Source: Homarus americanus
Lineage: Eukaryota; Arthropoda; Malacostraca; Decapoda; Nephropidae
Assembly: GCF_018991925.1 (NCBI RefSeq)
Contig: NW_024729698.1
Location: forward strand, 92,501-156,500
DNA length: 64,000 nt
Reading direction: 5' to 3'
How positions within the stretch are numbered: the first letter of the stretch is position 1; each line of letters begins with the position of its first letter. The translations under genes were made by a program, and so were the position numbers. This document shows positions 26,235 to 37,959 of the stretch, in pieces. The notes under the pieces are model-generated. The model saw only the letters and a list, made by a program, of their open reading frames with translations, ran no database searches and was not told the DNA's origin.

Positions 26235-26334
26235 GATAAAGAGCTGAAATTTAGCAGGGAGGCGCGGGTGACCTAGGATATGGTCGTGCACTATTTCCTT
26301 TTCCTCCACGGGGGGAGAGTTGGTCCACAGTTTG

Positions 26335-26575
26335 AACTTAACAACATGAAAATGAAGGAAACTTTAGTGAATCTATTGGCCTGTACAAGGCAGCCTGGTT
26401 TACAACCACCCCTAATCACTCATAAATCTGTCCAACATATATTTGAAGCTTCCCAACAAGTTCGAGTTAATGATGGTGTTTGGTAACTTGTTCCACACAA
26501 TCCAATGTTTATATATTACCCGCCTAACTCTAAGTATGTCTAATTTAAAACTATTGCGACGTGTTCGATGAAGAT
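26335..26575 (-). pseudogene. CR1-like LINE 3' fragment, degraded second copy
   Basis: The minus strand reads RTRRNSFKLDILRVRRVIYK, HWIVWNKLPNTIINS and LLGSFKYMLDRFMSD, the diverged end of the CR1-like protein at 20576-21735 (there RTRNNGFKLDKFRFRREIGK and FKHRLDAYMSN). The 3' UTR words ctattggcc and aggaaac also match. Only about 75 codons remain. Confidence 0.75.
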
Positions 26576-27485
26576 AATGAAGATTCAGTTTCTTAATTTT
26601 AATTTTGGGAGAGAGCCCCAGGGGCCGAGCTGCACCCACCTCCACGGAGCGGATACATTTCCACAGTTTAAGAAAGAGTTACAATTAGGCAGGGAGGTGC
26701 GGGTGACCTAGAGGATGGTCTTGTCCTCCACCCGGGGGAGCCGTGTAACTCACCTAATTCCCCATACACACCTCCGTTATATAGGTGATCAACATGTCCC
26801 TGTTCATCTGCATTAACAACAAACACCGTTAGGTAACCTGTTCTACCTGCAGTAAATACTGAAAATAGTTCCATACCCAACGTTTACTTTAATTAGAATA
26901 AAATATAAAACAATGCAGATATAACAAGGAACAATTACAGCGTTAATTACTGCAGGTGCACAAGGAATTTTCGATCACCTGTATAATACTTTTATGATAC
27001 GTGCCACAACAAAGGTGACCAGGATCTATTTATTACCCGTGTTAAACTGAAGGAAAGAAACATTCCCCACACACGAAAAACGTCCATTAGTGAGGTCAGT
27101 GAAGACAAGCAATAAACAGACTAAGCGTAGACAATCAACAATTGGTTAACGTTACACTTTCACGCCTCAATGACACCCTTATGGAAGCTACGCCAGACGA
27201 ACTATCGCTTGCCTTCTGTCAACAATGGCGTTGATTTACTCTACAGACATAAGAGAATAAAAAAATCTGCATATTTTGCATAGATAATATTAGAATAAGA
27301 ATAATAACCATAAACAAGACATAACAGAAACAAAGAAAATATAAATGAAATGAAATGGAGGAAATAAATTCAAATAACAGAGATAAAACTAACTGGCGCC
27401 TGAACACAAGAATTACGATTAACAGCCGTCATTAGCATTTGGGAAATACAACGAACTGTAAACCATAACGTATAGAGATTAAAGA
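26576..27485. other. unique and AT-rich stretch
   Basis: 26667-26742 repeats sequence found at 26239-26322 (see findings). The remainder has no recognisable feature. Confidence 0.5.
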
Positions 27486-27487
27486 CG

Positions 27488-27488
27488 A

Positions 27489-27562
<74 letters not shown>
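27488..27562. repeat. (CTA)n microsatellite
   Basis: About 24 trinucleotide units, then imperfect TAA units to about 27590. Confidence 0.97.
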
Positions 27563-27699
27563 ATAATAAATAATAATAATAAATAAATATTAAAACGAAA
27601 GTACACGGTATATAACAACAGCTGTAACTACAACGAACTAAAAAAACAACAACAGAACATGCGAGGAAGGACAAAAGAGTGACCGTCCGTAGAATACGT

Positions 27700-30175
27700 T
27701 CACCCCCACCATTCATCACCCCCACTACACATCACCCCATCATTCATCACCCCCACCACACATCACCCCCACCATTCATCACCCCCACCACCCATCACCC
27801 CCACCATTCATCACCCCAACCTTCCACCCCCACCACTCATCACCCCCACCATCTCATCACCCCCACCACTCATCACCCCCACCCACTCTCACCCCACCAC
27901 CACCCCCACCACACATCGCCCCATCATTCATCACCCCCACCACACATCACCCCACCATTCATCACCCCCACCACCATCACCCCCCACCATTCATCACCCC
28001 CACCATTCATCACCCCAACCCCTCTTCACCCCACCACTCATCACCCCCACCATCTCATCACCCCCACCACTCATCAACCCCACCATTCATCACCCCAACC
28101 TCTTCAGCCCCACCACTCACCCCCCACCATCTCATCAACCCCACCACTCATCAACCCCCACCATCACCCCACCACTCATCACCCCACCACACATCGCCCC
28201 ATCATTCATCACCCCCACTACACATCACCCCCATCATTCATCACCCCCACCACACATCACCCCCACCGTTCATCACCCCCACCACTCATCACCCCAGCCA
28301 CTCATCACCCCACCACACATCACCCCACCACCATAACCCCCATCGCTCATCACCCCCACCACTCATCACCCCCACCACTCATCACCCCCCACCATCTCAT
28401 CACCCCACCACTCATCACCCCCACCACTCATCACCCCACCACCTCATCACCCCCACAACTCATCACCCCCATCATTCATCGCCCCACCACTCATAACCCC
28501 CACCACACATCTCCCCATCATTCATCACCCCACCACTCATCACCCCCACCACTCATCACCCCCATCGTTCATCACCCCCATCGTTCATCACCCCCACCAC
28601 TCATCACCCCCACCACCTCATCACCCCCACCACACATCTCCCCATCATTCATCACCCCCACCACCATCACCCCACCTCTCATCACCCCCATCGTTCATCA
28701 ACCCCACGTTCATCACCCCCACCACCTCAACACCCCCACCACTCATAACCCACCCACATCACCCCATCGCCCATCACCCCCACCACTCATCACCCCCACC
28801 ACCCAACACCCCACCACTCATCACCCCCACCACTCATCACCCCCATCGTTCATCACCCCACCACCATCACCCCCACCACACACACCCCCACCACCATCAC
28901 CCCCACCACCCACCCCCACCACCATCACCCCACCACTCATCACCCCACCACACATCACCCCACCACACATCACCCCACCACTCCAACACCACCCCCCACC
29001 ACTCATCACCCCACCACTCATCACCCCCACCACTCATCACCCCACCACTCAACACCCCCACCACTCAACACCCCCACCACCATCACCCCCACCACTCATC
29101 ACCCCCACCACACATCACCCCCACCACTCCATCACCCACCACATCACCCCATCGCTCATCACCCCACCACACATCACTCCCACCCCACTCATCATGCTCC
29201 ACCACACACACCCCATCGCCCACCCCACCACCCTCACCCCACCACTATCACCCCCACCACTTATCACTCCCACCACCCATCACCCCACCACCATCACCCC
29301 ACCACCATCACCCCACCACTCATCACCCCCACCACCATCACCCCCACCACTTATCACCCTCACCACTCATCACCCCCACCACACATCACCCCCATCGCTC
29401 ATCACCCCACCACTCATCAACCCCACCACTTATCACCCCACCACTCATCACCCCCACCACTCATCACCCCATCATTCATCACCCCCACCACACATCACCC
29501 CCATCGCTCATCACCCCCCACCACACATCACCCCACCACTCATCACCCCACCACTCATCACCCCCATCGCTCATCACCCCCACCACTCATCACCCCACCA
29601 CTCATCACCCCCCACCACTCATCACCCCATCATTCATCACCCCCACACACATCACCCATCAAGCTCATCACCCCACCACACATCACCCCCACCACTCATC
29701 ACCCCACCACACACATCACCCCCATCGCTCATCACCCCACCACACATCACCCCCACCACTCATCACCCCCACCACACATCACCGCCATCGCTCATCACCC
29801 CCACCACTCATCACCCCCACACCCCCACCACCCACACCCCCACCACACATCACCCCCATCGCTCATCACCCCCACCACTCATCACCCCCACCACCATCAC
29901 CCCCACCCACTCATCACCCCACCACTCATCACCCCCACCACTTATCACCCCCACCACTCATCACCCCACCACACACACCCCCATCGCTCATCACCCATCA
30001 TTCATCACCCCCACCACCAACACCCCACACTCATCACCCCCATCGCTCATCACCCCCACCACTCATCACCCCCCACCACCATCAACCCCACCACCATCAC
30101 CCCACCACTCATCACCCCATCATTCATCACCCCCACCACTCATCACCCCCACCATCACCCCCACCACACATCAGT
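27700..30175. repeat. 2.5-kb C-rich 15/16-bp minisatellite
   Basis: More than 150 units of catcaccccaccactc type, 15 or 16 bp depending on four or five Cs, plus shorter variants (accaccat, atcgctc, atcattc, atcgttc). All three plus frames lack stop codons in every unit type, so a frame of 834 codons stays open despite the length changes. The protein would be only His, Pro, Thr, Ser and Ile; I do not regard it as a gene. The minus strand is G-rich and prone to quadruplexes. Confidence 0.95.
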
Positions 30176-30301
30176 ATCATTGACTTAATTCCACCCTGAC
30201 CTTGGGATTTTACAAGAGACGGATGTGGGAGGCAGGAACAATGGTGCCCCTTAGTTAGTCAGGTACGTGCACACCCTGGGGCGCGACGACTCACTCTTAG
30301 T

Positions 30302-30344
30302 CCACACACAACACACACACACACATATACACACATACACTTAC

Positions 30345-30380
<36 letters not shown>

Positions 30381-30404
30381 CTTCCTGTTTTCCTTCCTCA
30401 GTCG

Positions 30405-30487
<83 letters not shown>
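30302..30487. repeat. (CA)n tracts
   Basis: Imperfect CA/TA at 30302-30380 and pure (CA)41 at 30406-30487. Confidence 0.96.
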
Positions 30488-30490
<3 letters not shown>

Positions 30491-30670
30491 CCTCCTCCAC
30501 CACTATCTTCTCTTCACCCAACCTCCTCCTCCTTCGCTTCCTCACAAACCTTCCTCCTCCACCTCCTCTTTCTCCTCTACACCCAACCTTCTCCTCCTTT
30601 TCACCCAACCTCCTCTTCCTCCTCCAACTCTTCTTGCTGCTCTGTCCTCCTCCTCCTCCTCCTCACCCAC
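30488..30670. repeat. CTCCTC-rich tract
   Basis: Pyrimidine-rich degenerate repeats with cctcctccacctcctc-like words. Confidence 0.75.
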
Positions 30671-30805
30671 CGAACCAACCACCCTCTGGCCTGGCTGGTC
30701 ACCCACACTGGACAAACAAGCCCGGGCCTTCAACTGGGATTAGGACGGTGTTGTTGGTAGCGGGCCAATGAGAAGATTCCTCTTGTTTGGTTGTTGGGGA
30801 GTATG

Positions 30806-30810
<5 letters not shown>

Positions 30811-30862
<52 letters not shown>

Positions 30863-30870
30863 GCAGACAG
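30811..30870. repeat. (GA)n(CAGA)n microsatellite
   Basis: GA units to 30846, then CAGA units to about 30872, directly left of a foldback element. Confidence 0.95.
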
Positions 30871-30874
30871 ACAG

Positions 30875-31019
30875 GATCATTTGAAGAATATCCACCCCAG
30901 TTTATTTCACCTAAAGATTACCCACCCTAACGTTAACCTAACCTAACCTAACCTTCCTAAATAATATCAGGGTGGTTAATCTTCAGATGAAATAAGCTTG
31001 GGTGGAGACTCTGAAGACA
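30875..31019. mobile_element. foldback element (copy 3)
   Basis: Left arm: gatcatttgaagaatatcca, ccccagtttatttcacctaa, agattacccaccctaacg. Core: four aaccta units. Right arm: cagggtggttaatcttcag, atgaaataagcttgggtgg, ending actctgaagac. The arms are reverse complements over about 60 bp. This is the shortest copy with both arms clear. Confidence 0.8.
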
Positions 31020-31189
31020 TGTTAGAGAAAACACTTCGATATTTTACGATTTTTCTGGAGAGTTTTTCATGTTTCCGCCAAACTAATATCCAAATGTTAT
31101 ATAAATATCATTATAATGTTAATGTATAAGCACAGAGAAAACACCCCCAGAAAGCTCGTTGTAAGACCAAGAGTTCAGCTTAAATATTA

Positions 31190-31440
31190 ATGGTTTATTT
31201 CCTTGAGCAACATTGACTTAACCCTTTGAAGAAAAAAAATGATTTAACCCCTTGAGTAAGTTGACTTAAGAATTGAGTAACAGTGACTTAACACCTTGAG
31301 TATCATTGACTTATGAATTGGGTAACATTGTTCAACCCCTTGAGTGCATTGAGTTACGAAATGAGTACAGCAAGTTAACCACTTGAGTAAGTATATCGAA
31401 TACACACTTTGAGTAAGTACATTGAATTAACCCGTTTAGA
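31190..31440. repeat. degenerate TTGAGTAA-CATTGACTTAAC repeat
   Basis: About ten diverged units built on ccttgagtaa and cattgacttaac, about 22-26 bp. Confidence 0.75.
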
Positions 31441-32363
31441 AAGACATCTTATCTCCTTGAATATGATGAGACAATACCTGGGGTGGGGAAGGGGTGGGAG
31501 TAGGGGAGGTTAAGCCACCGTACGTAAGTTTTCCATGAAAATTACAAACTCATTTATCTGTTGCAATCATAATGACATTGCGTTATTTAATGAACACTTT
31601 TCACCTATATTAAAAAAAATTGAGAGGGTCAGAATTTAATCCAGAAAGCTACAAAATCCTACAGTTTTAATTATTTCATCAGCATTCAGAATTTAATTTA
31701 CCTGAATACCTGAGTGATTATAATAATAATTTTAATGTTAATTTTATTCTGGCTTGACGACCACGATGGAGAGACAGATTTAGTTTTATTAAATTATTAT
31801 CACAGTGAATATAAAACACCTGAAGTCTGGATTTTTGTTTCATTACTTATTGTGACAGTCAGATTACCTGTTACTCTTGATATATTCTACCAGTTAGTAC
31901 AACAGTCAGTTTAATATTCCCTTTTATGACAGTCACTGAAACAATAGCTGCAATTCTTAACAGATATCTTAACTTCTTAACTGTTAATCCACCAATAATT
32001 CAAAAGTCACTCCAATACCTTACCAGTCATTTCAACAGTCACTCTATTACGCTACCAGTTACTTCAACACCTAGTCTAAACAGTAAATCAGACAGTTACA
32101 GTACTTCAACACCCACACCAAAACCAGTCACCCCTACAGTTAGTTTTGCAATTGTTGATACACTCACCTCCACTCACTCACTCTCGCACTAGCGACCTTC
32201 TCTGACTGTGAAATTGGCCCAGTTACACAGAAGTTATGACAGTTACTTCTCACGGCCGCCTGACAGTCATACTTTAATAGAATATTACTGCACGGTTAAC
32301 TGTTTTATTTCTTCTCATGGCTGCTATGACTTTCTTGTTATTTTATTAAGGTCACAAATTTAT

Positions 32364-32370
<7 letters not shown>
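31441..32370. other. AT-rich unique stretch
   Basis: No gene recognised. 31860-32110 shows weak recurrence of cagtcact and ttaccagt words. Confidence 0.45.
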
Positions 32371-32425
<55 letters not shown>

Positions 32426-32887
32426 ATTTGTTTGTTTATTCTGTCGTTCTCATCTTCTCCTCCTTTCTATTTTGCTTTTTGTTTTTTTACCTCCCTCACC
32501 CTTCCTTTCTCTCTCCTTCTTCCTTCTCTCCTCCCTATCATCCTCCCCTCCCTCCTTCTTCCCACTTCTCCAACATCTTTCTTTCCTCCCTTCCTCCTTC
32601 TATCCTCCCCTTCCTCCATATCTCTTATATCCCTCACCTCAACCTCCTCCTCCTCCTCCTCTTTCTTCTTCTTCTTCTTCTTCTTCTTCTTCTTCTTCTT
32701 CCCCTCCTCCTTCATCCCCTCCAACATCCACTATTTCCACTCCCCCGGGACACTCCTGCAGGTATTATGTCCTCCAGCGCGCCACAGCCTTCATCAACAC
32801 CCATGACTTGAAGTTCTTTCTCAAATTAACAAAAACTGTTTCTCATGTTTTTTCCTTTTCACCTGTTTCTACAACTATTTTTATTTG

Positions 32888-32923
<36 letters not shown>
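32371..32923. repeat. (CT)n, pyrimidine tract, (CTT)n and (CTGT)n
   Basis: (CT)25 at 32371-32421, a 300-bp pyrimidine tract with (CCT)n then (CTT)n at 32640-32702, and (CTGT)n at 32887-32923. Overlapping open frames are low complexity. Confidence 0.9.
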
Positions 32924-33216
32924 CAGTTCGTTTATTTATTTATTTGTTTATTTACTTTCTAATTTATTTGAGTATTATCTTCCTTATTTTTCATTAATTT
33001 ATATTTATTATCTTCTTTTTTTAGTCTTTATTTTTGTTCTTCCTTATTTATGAATCATAATGGTAAACTTAGATTAGGGATAATATACGTATCTTATTTT
33101 CCTTATTATTGTCCTTTATTGTTTATACCTATTCTTATTCATTTTTTCCATTATTCTTCCCTGCCTCTTCACAATTTTAACATATAGTTGTACATTATAG
33201 CTTAACCTATCTTATT

Positions 33217-33275
33217 GAGGGGGGATCGAACTAACTCTTATAAGTAAGTACACTACCCACTCGACCACAGCGGGA
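33217..33275 (-). other. tRNA-like fragment (box A and box B)
   Basis: The minus strand reads ccgctgtggtcgagtgggta (box-A-like tggtcgagtgg) and, about 30 bp later, agttcgatccccc (box-B-like). Spacing fits a tRNA-derived promoter, but acceptor and D-stem pairing are poor, so I call a tRNA-derived SINE remnant, not a gene. Confidence 0.5.
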
Positions 33276-33339
33276 TACCGACAACACGACGTCACATCAT
33301 TCACAAATAATACTTCACGTTAGATTGGTGAATGGCACG

Positions 33340-33410
33340 CATGATTGACCTAAGGAGTCCCGTGTTGCAAGACCAGTGTGTTGTCCACTTGACCACAAGG
33401 GCACCAATGA
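33340..33410 (-). other. second tRNA-like fragment
   Basis: The minus strand reads ggtgcccttgtggtcaagtg, then ctggtcttgcaacacggga. Box A is plausible; box B is lost. It lies 65 bp upstream of the other tRNA-like fragment on the same strand. Confidence 0.4.
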
Positions 33411-33483
33411 GAGCGTGGATTGTGCACCAATCACGTGAAGGACGCCTCACTTGCCAGCACAGACAGAGGTGTCTTAGTGACCG

Positions 33484-33690
33484 AGATACTGGTGAGGTGG
33501 GGGTGGTGAGGTGAGGGGTGAGGGTGAGGGCGGGGAGGAGGGGAGGGGGGGAGGGGCGGGGTAGGGGTGAGAGGGGTGGGGGGTGATGGGCGGGGGTAGG
33601 GGTGATGGGCGGGGGTAGGGGCTGGGGTGGGGGTGGTGTGGTGGCGGGGGGAGGGGTGAGGGGGAGGGTGGGGAGGGAGGGAGTGTGTGT
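33484..33690. repeat. G-rich tract
   Basis: Continuous runs of three to seven Gs (ggtgaggggtgagggtgagg, gggcgggggtaggggtgat). Dense enough for several G-quadruplexes on the plus strand. Confidence 0.85.
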
Positions 33691-33810
33691 TACATGACGT
33701 GTTTTGCGTCACTTTACTCTGGTGGTCAAGGAGACTGACTCTTTTTTTACATGACAATGAGTTAATTTGTCCATTGTTGTTGTTTTTGTTCTTGATGTTT
33801 TTGTTGTTGC

Positions 33811-33853
<43 letters not shown>

Positions 33854-33932
33854 AAAAAAAAACTTCTTTGCCATGTCTGTCTGTCACTCACTCACTCACA
33901 CACACATTCACTCACTCACTCACTCACTCATT
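33811..33932. repeat. (ATT)n and (CACT)n microsatellites
   Basis: ATT units 33811-33853, A run, then CACT/CACA units about 33885-33930. Confidence 0.93.
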
Positions 33933-34497
33933 CTACATAATCCAGTACACAAAATTTCATTACAGGAAACTAAAAAATAAATTCAACTAAACTTAATCTA
34001 AACTAAACCGTATCTAACTTTCTCACTCACACACTGACGGAGAAATACCAACAACAAGCAAGATTCTCACTTATTACTATTGAACTCTTGTATTCACTCT
34101 TAGTCTAAAATCATATCTCGTTAAATCACGACTAAGATTTTATAATTCTGTCTAGTTTAATGTTTGTGTGGGGAAGCGAGCCAATCAAAATGCACCGTAA
34201 TTGAGGGATTAATATATCATTGGGTAATTTACTGAATGAGTTTGGCAAGTCGTATATTGTCGAACAATCTTGGGGAGTAAATTTAGATAATGGTGCAGAT
34301 GTTTGTAAAGAACTGGTGATGCATAGCTGTGATAAAACGAAGTTTCATTAATGATAAGAGAAGAAGAATTGTTGATAGTGACGACGGAGGGAAGAATAAT
34401 GATAATGAAGATGATAGTGATAGTGGTTGTACCGTGATGATGATGATGATGAAAAGAATACTTCTTTTTCCCCAACATCAATCCCCCAAAATATACT

Positions 34498-34498
<1 letters not shown>
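33933..34498. other. AT-rich unique stretch
   Basis: Short (ATG)n near 34435-34452. No gene recognised. Confidence 0.5.

Positions 34499-34546
<48 letters not shown>
34499..34546. repeat. (AAT)n microsatellite
   Basis: About 16 AAT units. Confidence 0.96.
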
Positions 34547-34548
<2 letters not shown>

Positions 34549-35055
34549 TATCACAAAATTTATATATCACTTATCGTTATCATTTTCAAATTTCATGATA
34601 TTTTTTGTTTTGTATTATTCGCTGCCTGTTCATACACCATTCATACAGACTTCCCCACACCAAGTCATTAAGTATCTAAGGCCCTCAAACATACCGTGAC
34701 TGAGGCTCTTTTCACTAATTATTCATCAGGTAATAAACATACCTGTCATGACTTTATGGAGGCTTCAACTTTAGCATCAAAAGAAAAACAGGAATGAGGA
34801 CGAACACGTTGTTGCAAATATTGCGAAAAGGTAATGAAGAGCCTTCTCTCTTTGTGGTCTAGTGCTTCAACACTTAATAATAAAATGAATACATTATCGG
34901 GGGCGCTTGGTGGCGGTGGAGCCGCCCTTGGGAAAACTAGTATCCTGCCATGATGGTTGAACGACCCTTGGGTGGACTAGTATAGGTGAACAAATAAACT
35001 AATAATAACCAAAAAAATATTGACTTAATATTCACATAATACTTAACAACCTAAT
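34547..35055. other. unique stretch
   Basis: Nothing recognised; a local near-repeat of cttggg-aactagtat and cttgggtggactagtat lies at about 34930-34985. Confidence 0.45.
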
Positions 35056-35345
35056 AATGGTTGCCGCTCGTGTTCGAGGATGGCCGGCCCTAGGTGTAGA
35101 AGCTGTCGCCAACACAACAACCACACCTTGAGTTAGCAAACCGTATGACTCAGTGTCAGTGAATAAACCGAGAAGACCGGACAACTCTCATACTGCACTG
35201 GCTAACCATTACCCAGGAACACGATCCAAAATTGATTAACATCCAATTTTCCAATTACTGATGGGAAGACAGAGGCAAATGGCGTAAAGAAACTTGCCCA
35301 TAGTTTCACCCTGCCCAGGGATCGAACCAATACACCACTGCGCAT
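35056..35345 (-). mobile_element. tRNA-derived SINE-like element (copy 2)
   Basis: Matches 17332-17655 along its length (aatggttgcc, gtgtagaagctgtc, gagaagaccggacaactc, gggaagacagaggcaaatgg, cccatagtttcaccc). This copy keeps a good box B on the minus strand, ggttcgatccctgggc, where copy 1 is damaged; its box A region is short. Together the two copies define head and tail. Confidence 0.72.
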
Positions 35346-35460
35346 ACACACACACACACACACAATGCAGTCACACACGCGAACAAGCAATCAAACATAA
35401 TAGCTTTCAACCATTTTTAAAACACCATAATTAAACTGTTATGTACGGTTGATATATATA

Positions 35461-35463
<3 letters not shown>

Positions 35464-35495
<32 letters not shown>

Positions 35496-35870
35496 ACAGT
35501 ATAACTATAGGTAAGGGTATATATTAATAAACATTGTCTGGCTAAGTGACACAGCGAGACACACACATTATAAAGGCGGTCGGAGATAGAGAGATGTGGA
35601 TGGAGATAGAGGGAGTATGTGGGCGTGGGTGAGGATGCCAGAGGTCCTGTGTGGGCGAGAACGTGATGTTTGTGAGCATGGAGGCTGTGTGTGTGGGGGG
35701 GGGGCGTGGAGTGAGAAGGTTGTGTGTGTGTGTGTGTATATGTGATTGGGTGTGGGAAGTAGGTATTTTAAGTGGGTGTGTATTATGGGAGGGTGTGGTG
35801 TTTATATACTGAAGTTGTGTGTATGTGTGTTTGGGTGTGGAACTTCGAAGCTGTGTATGTATTTGGGTAG

Positions 35871-35904
<34 letters not shown>

Positions 35905-36060
35905 GGACGTCCGGCGGCATGAAGGTTCTATGTGTTTGGTATACACATGTTATGTATGGGTGAATGTGTGTATGCGTGTTTGTGAAAGTTGTCTGTGCGT
36001 GAAGATTATACACAGTATATGTATTTGTGTGTAGGGTAGAGTTGTAATGGAGTGTGGATG
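35464..36060. repeat. (GT)n and degenerate GT-rich sequence
   Basis: Pure (GT)n at 35464-35494 and 35873-35901, with G/T-rich irregular sequence between them. Open frames on both strands are compositional. Confidence 0.75.
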
Positions 36061-36388
36061 TGGGCGGGTGGTCAGGCGGCTGGCGGGCGTGGTGGTGGCT
36101 AGGCGGTCGGTCACTTGTGCTTGACCATGTAAGGCGTGGTGCTCCGTGGACCGTGACGGAGGGCCAGGGAGAGGCCACTTCAGGGAGGTCCTCGGCATTG
36201 GGGAAGGGGGGGATGGTGGTGGGGAGGGAGAGGAAAAACGCTTGGTCGGGGATGCTCTGGAGATGGTCCAAGAAGACGAGAGTGAGGAGGAGAGGAGACT
36301 CGTGGTGTTGTACGAATTATTTGAGATTTATTCCTTTTTCTTCCTTCCACTAATCCCTTGATGGTCCTGTAATGAAGGTACTCTCTCT
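36061..36388. other. GC-rich unique stretch
   Basis: Higher GC than its surroundings. Overlapping frames on both strands (36054-36353, 36146-36361 plus; 35783-36271 minus) lack any motif I recognise. Confidence 0.4.
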
Positions 36389-36390
36389 CT

Positions 36391-36440
<50 letters not shown>
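36389..36440. repeat. (CA)n microsatellite
   Basis: About 25 CA units. Confidence 0.96.
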
Positions 36441-36445
<5 letters not shown>

Positions 36446-36691
36446 TACAGCTAAATATATATATATAAACACCCCCTCACACACTCTTGCAAACATGCCT
36501 AACAAACATGACATACACATTAACCAACACAAGAGGTCATATACATTTACATACACATGCCTAAATAAACACCCGCTGCTTAAAGTAATCCCCTATGCTT
36601 TGTTCTTCTTACCGGGGGAGAGGGGGCGAGAGACCCACCTTACGTCAGGAGATTCTCACTGTCTGGGTCATTCTCCAGAACACATTTGCCT

Positions 36692-36991
36692 GATCATCTA
36701 AGACTCGCCCTTCCCAGCTTATTTCACCTGATGATTAATCACCTTACCACTACCTTTAAGGGGTAGGTTACGCCAGTTAAGATAGGTTAGGTTCGGTAGA
36801 TTAGCATTACGGTAAGTTAGGTTAGATTAGCTTTAGGTTAAGTTAGGTTAGATTAGCTTTAGGTTAGGTTAGGATGGGTGAGTGATAGGTTAGGTTACAC
36901 TGTGTTTTTACGTTAATTTAGGTTAGGTTATCGTTAGAATGGTTAATCTTCAGGTAAAAGAAGCAGCTGGGAGGTTAATCTTCAGGTGATC
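36692..36991. mobile_element. foldback element (copy 4, 300 bp)
   Basis: Begins gatcatctaagactcgccc and cccagcttatttcacctgat; ends gcagctgggaggttaatctt and caggtgatc. Each ~65-bp arm holds two copies of the motif cacctgaagattaa. The ~170-bp core is a diverged series of ttaggtta units. Best complete copy. Confidence 0.85.
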
Positions 36992-37099
36992 TCATTCAGC
37001 CATTGAGAGAGTGAGTTAAGGGCCTGCTCTGATCTGAGTTATTCCTGAACTAAGTCACGCATCACCGACGACCTATTGTGATTGGCTCTTGTCTTGGGG

Positions 37100-37415
37100 C
37101 TCGCTCCTCCAACTCCAAGATGGTCTCATTCCTCACCTCCAACGGGTTCTCACTCTCTACCTCCAAAACGAATTTTACTCAATATTTGTAAAGTGTTCTT
37201 ACCTCCAAAACTTCAGGACGTTTTTACTCACTATCCTCAAGTTGGCTTCACTCTATATTGTACCTCCAAAATGGCCTCACCACCTACCTCCAAAACACAC
37301 TTACTTCCTACCTCCAGGAAAGACATCGAGGCGAAACCACTCCCTACCTCTAAGATAATATTAATCTCTCCAAGACTGCCTCCCACCCTCCTCCCTACCT
37401 CCAAGGCTTACAGGT
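37100..37415. repeat. degenerate CTACCTCCAAAA repeat
   Basis: About ten units of about 25-35 bp centred on ctacctccaaaa. Open frames over it are repeat-derived. Confidence 0.7.
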
Positions 37416-37589
37416 GTACAGTCACTGGGGCGAAAGTTACCATGACTGGCTCCTGTCACCGCCAGTTTAGTAATCTAGCGGGAGTGACTGTCTTATTTTT
37501 TTCCTGTCTACACCCAGGGCGTCCCAGATACAGATAAAGGGATACCTTGGTTGTTTGTATAGACTTATATCTGTTATACAGTTCATGTG

Positions 37590-37890
37590 GATCACCTAAA
37601 GATTTTCCCCCACAGCTTATTTTGCCCTAAGATTAATCACCCTAACGCTAACCTAACTTACCGTAACCCAAACCATACCTAACCTAACATAACGTAACCC
37701 TAAACTAACCTAACATACGCAACCCTAACCTAACCAAATTTAATGTTACCCTAACTTACTCAAATATAATCTAACCTAACCTAACCTTAGCTAACCTAAC
37801 CTAATCCATTCTTACCTAACTTAACATATTAAATAAAAACGTAATGTAACGTAACGTAACGTAACCTACCAGAGCATAACATAACGCATC
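37590..37890. mobile_element. foldback element (copy 5, left arm and core only)
   Basis: Starts gatcacctaaagattttccc, cagcttattttgccctaa, gattaatcaccctaacgcta, then about 240 bp of diverged aaccta units, ending with gtaac repeats. No right arm is found, so the copy is truncated or the core expanded at its expense. Confidence 0.75.
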
Positions 37891-37959
37891 GTGTGTGTGT
37901 GTATGTGTGTGTTCGCACATAGGGTGGTGAAATGCGTCTAGTGTGGCAGCACTACTTGT

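Noticed and set aside
27679..30183. 834-codon open frame
   Set aside because: Entirely a translation of the 15/16-bp C-rich minisatellite; no unit has a stop in any forward frame.
33217..33275. Functional tRNA gene
   Set aside because: Box-like motifs are present but stems do not pair well; more likely a SINE remnant.
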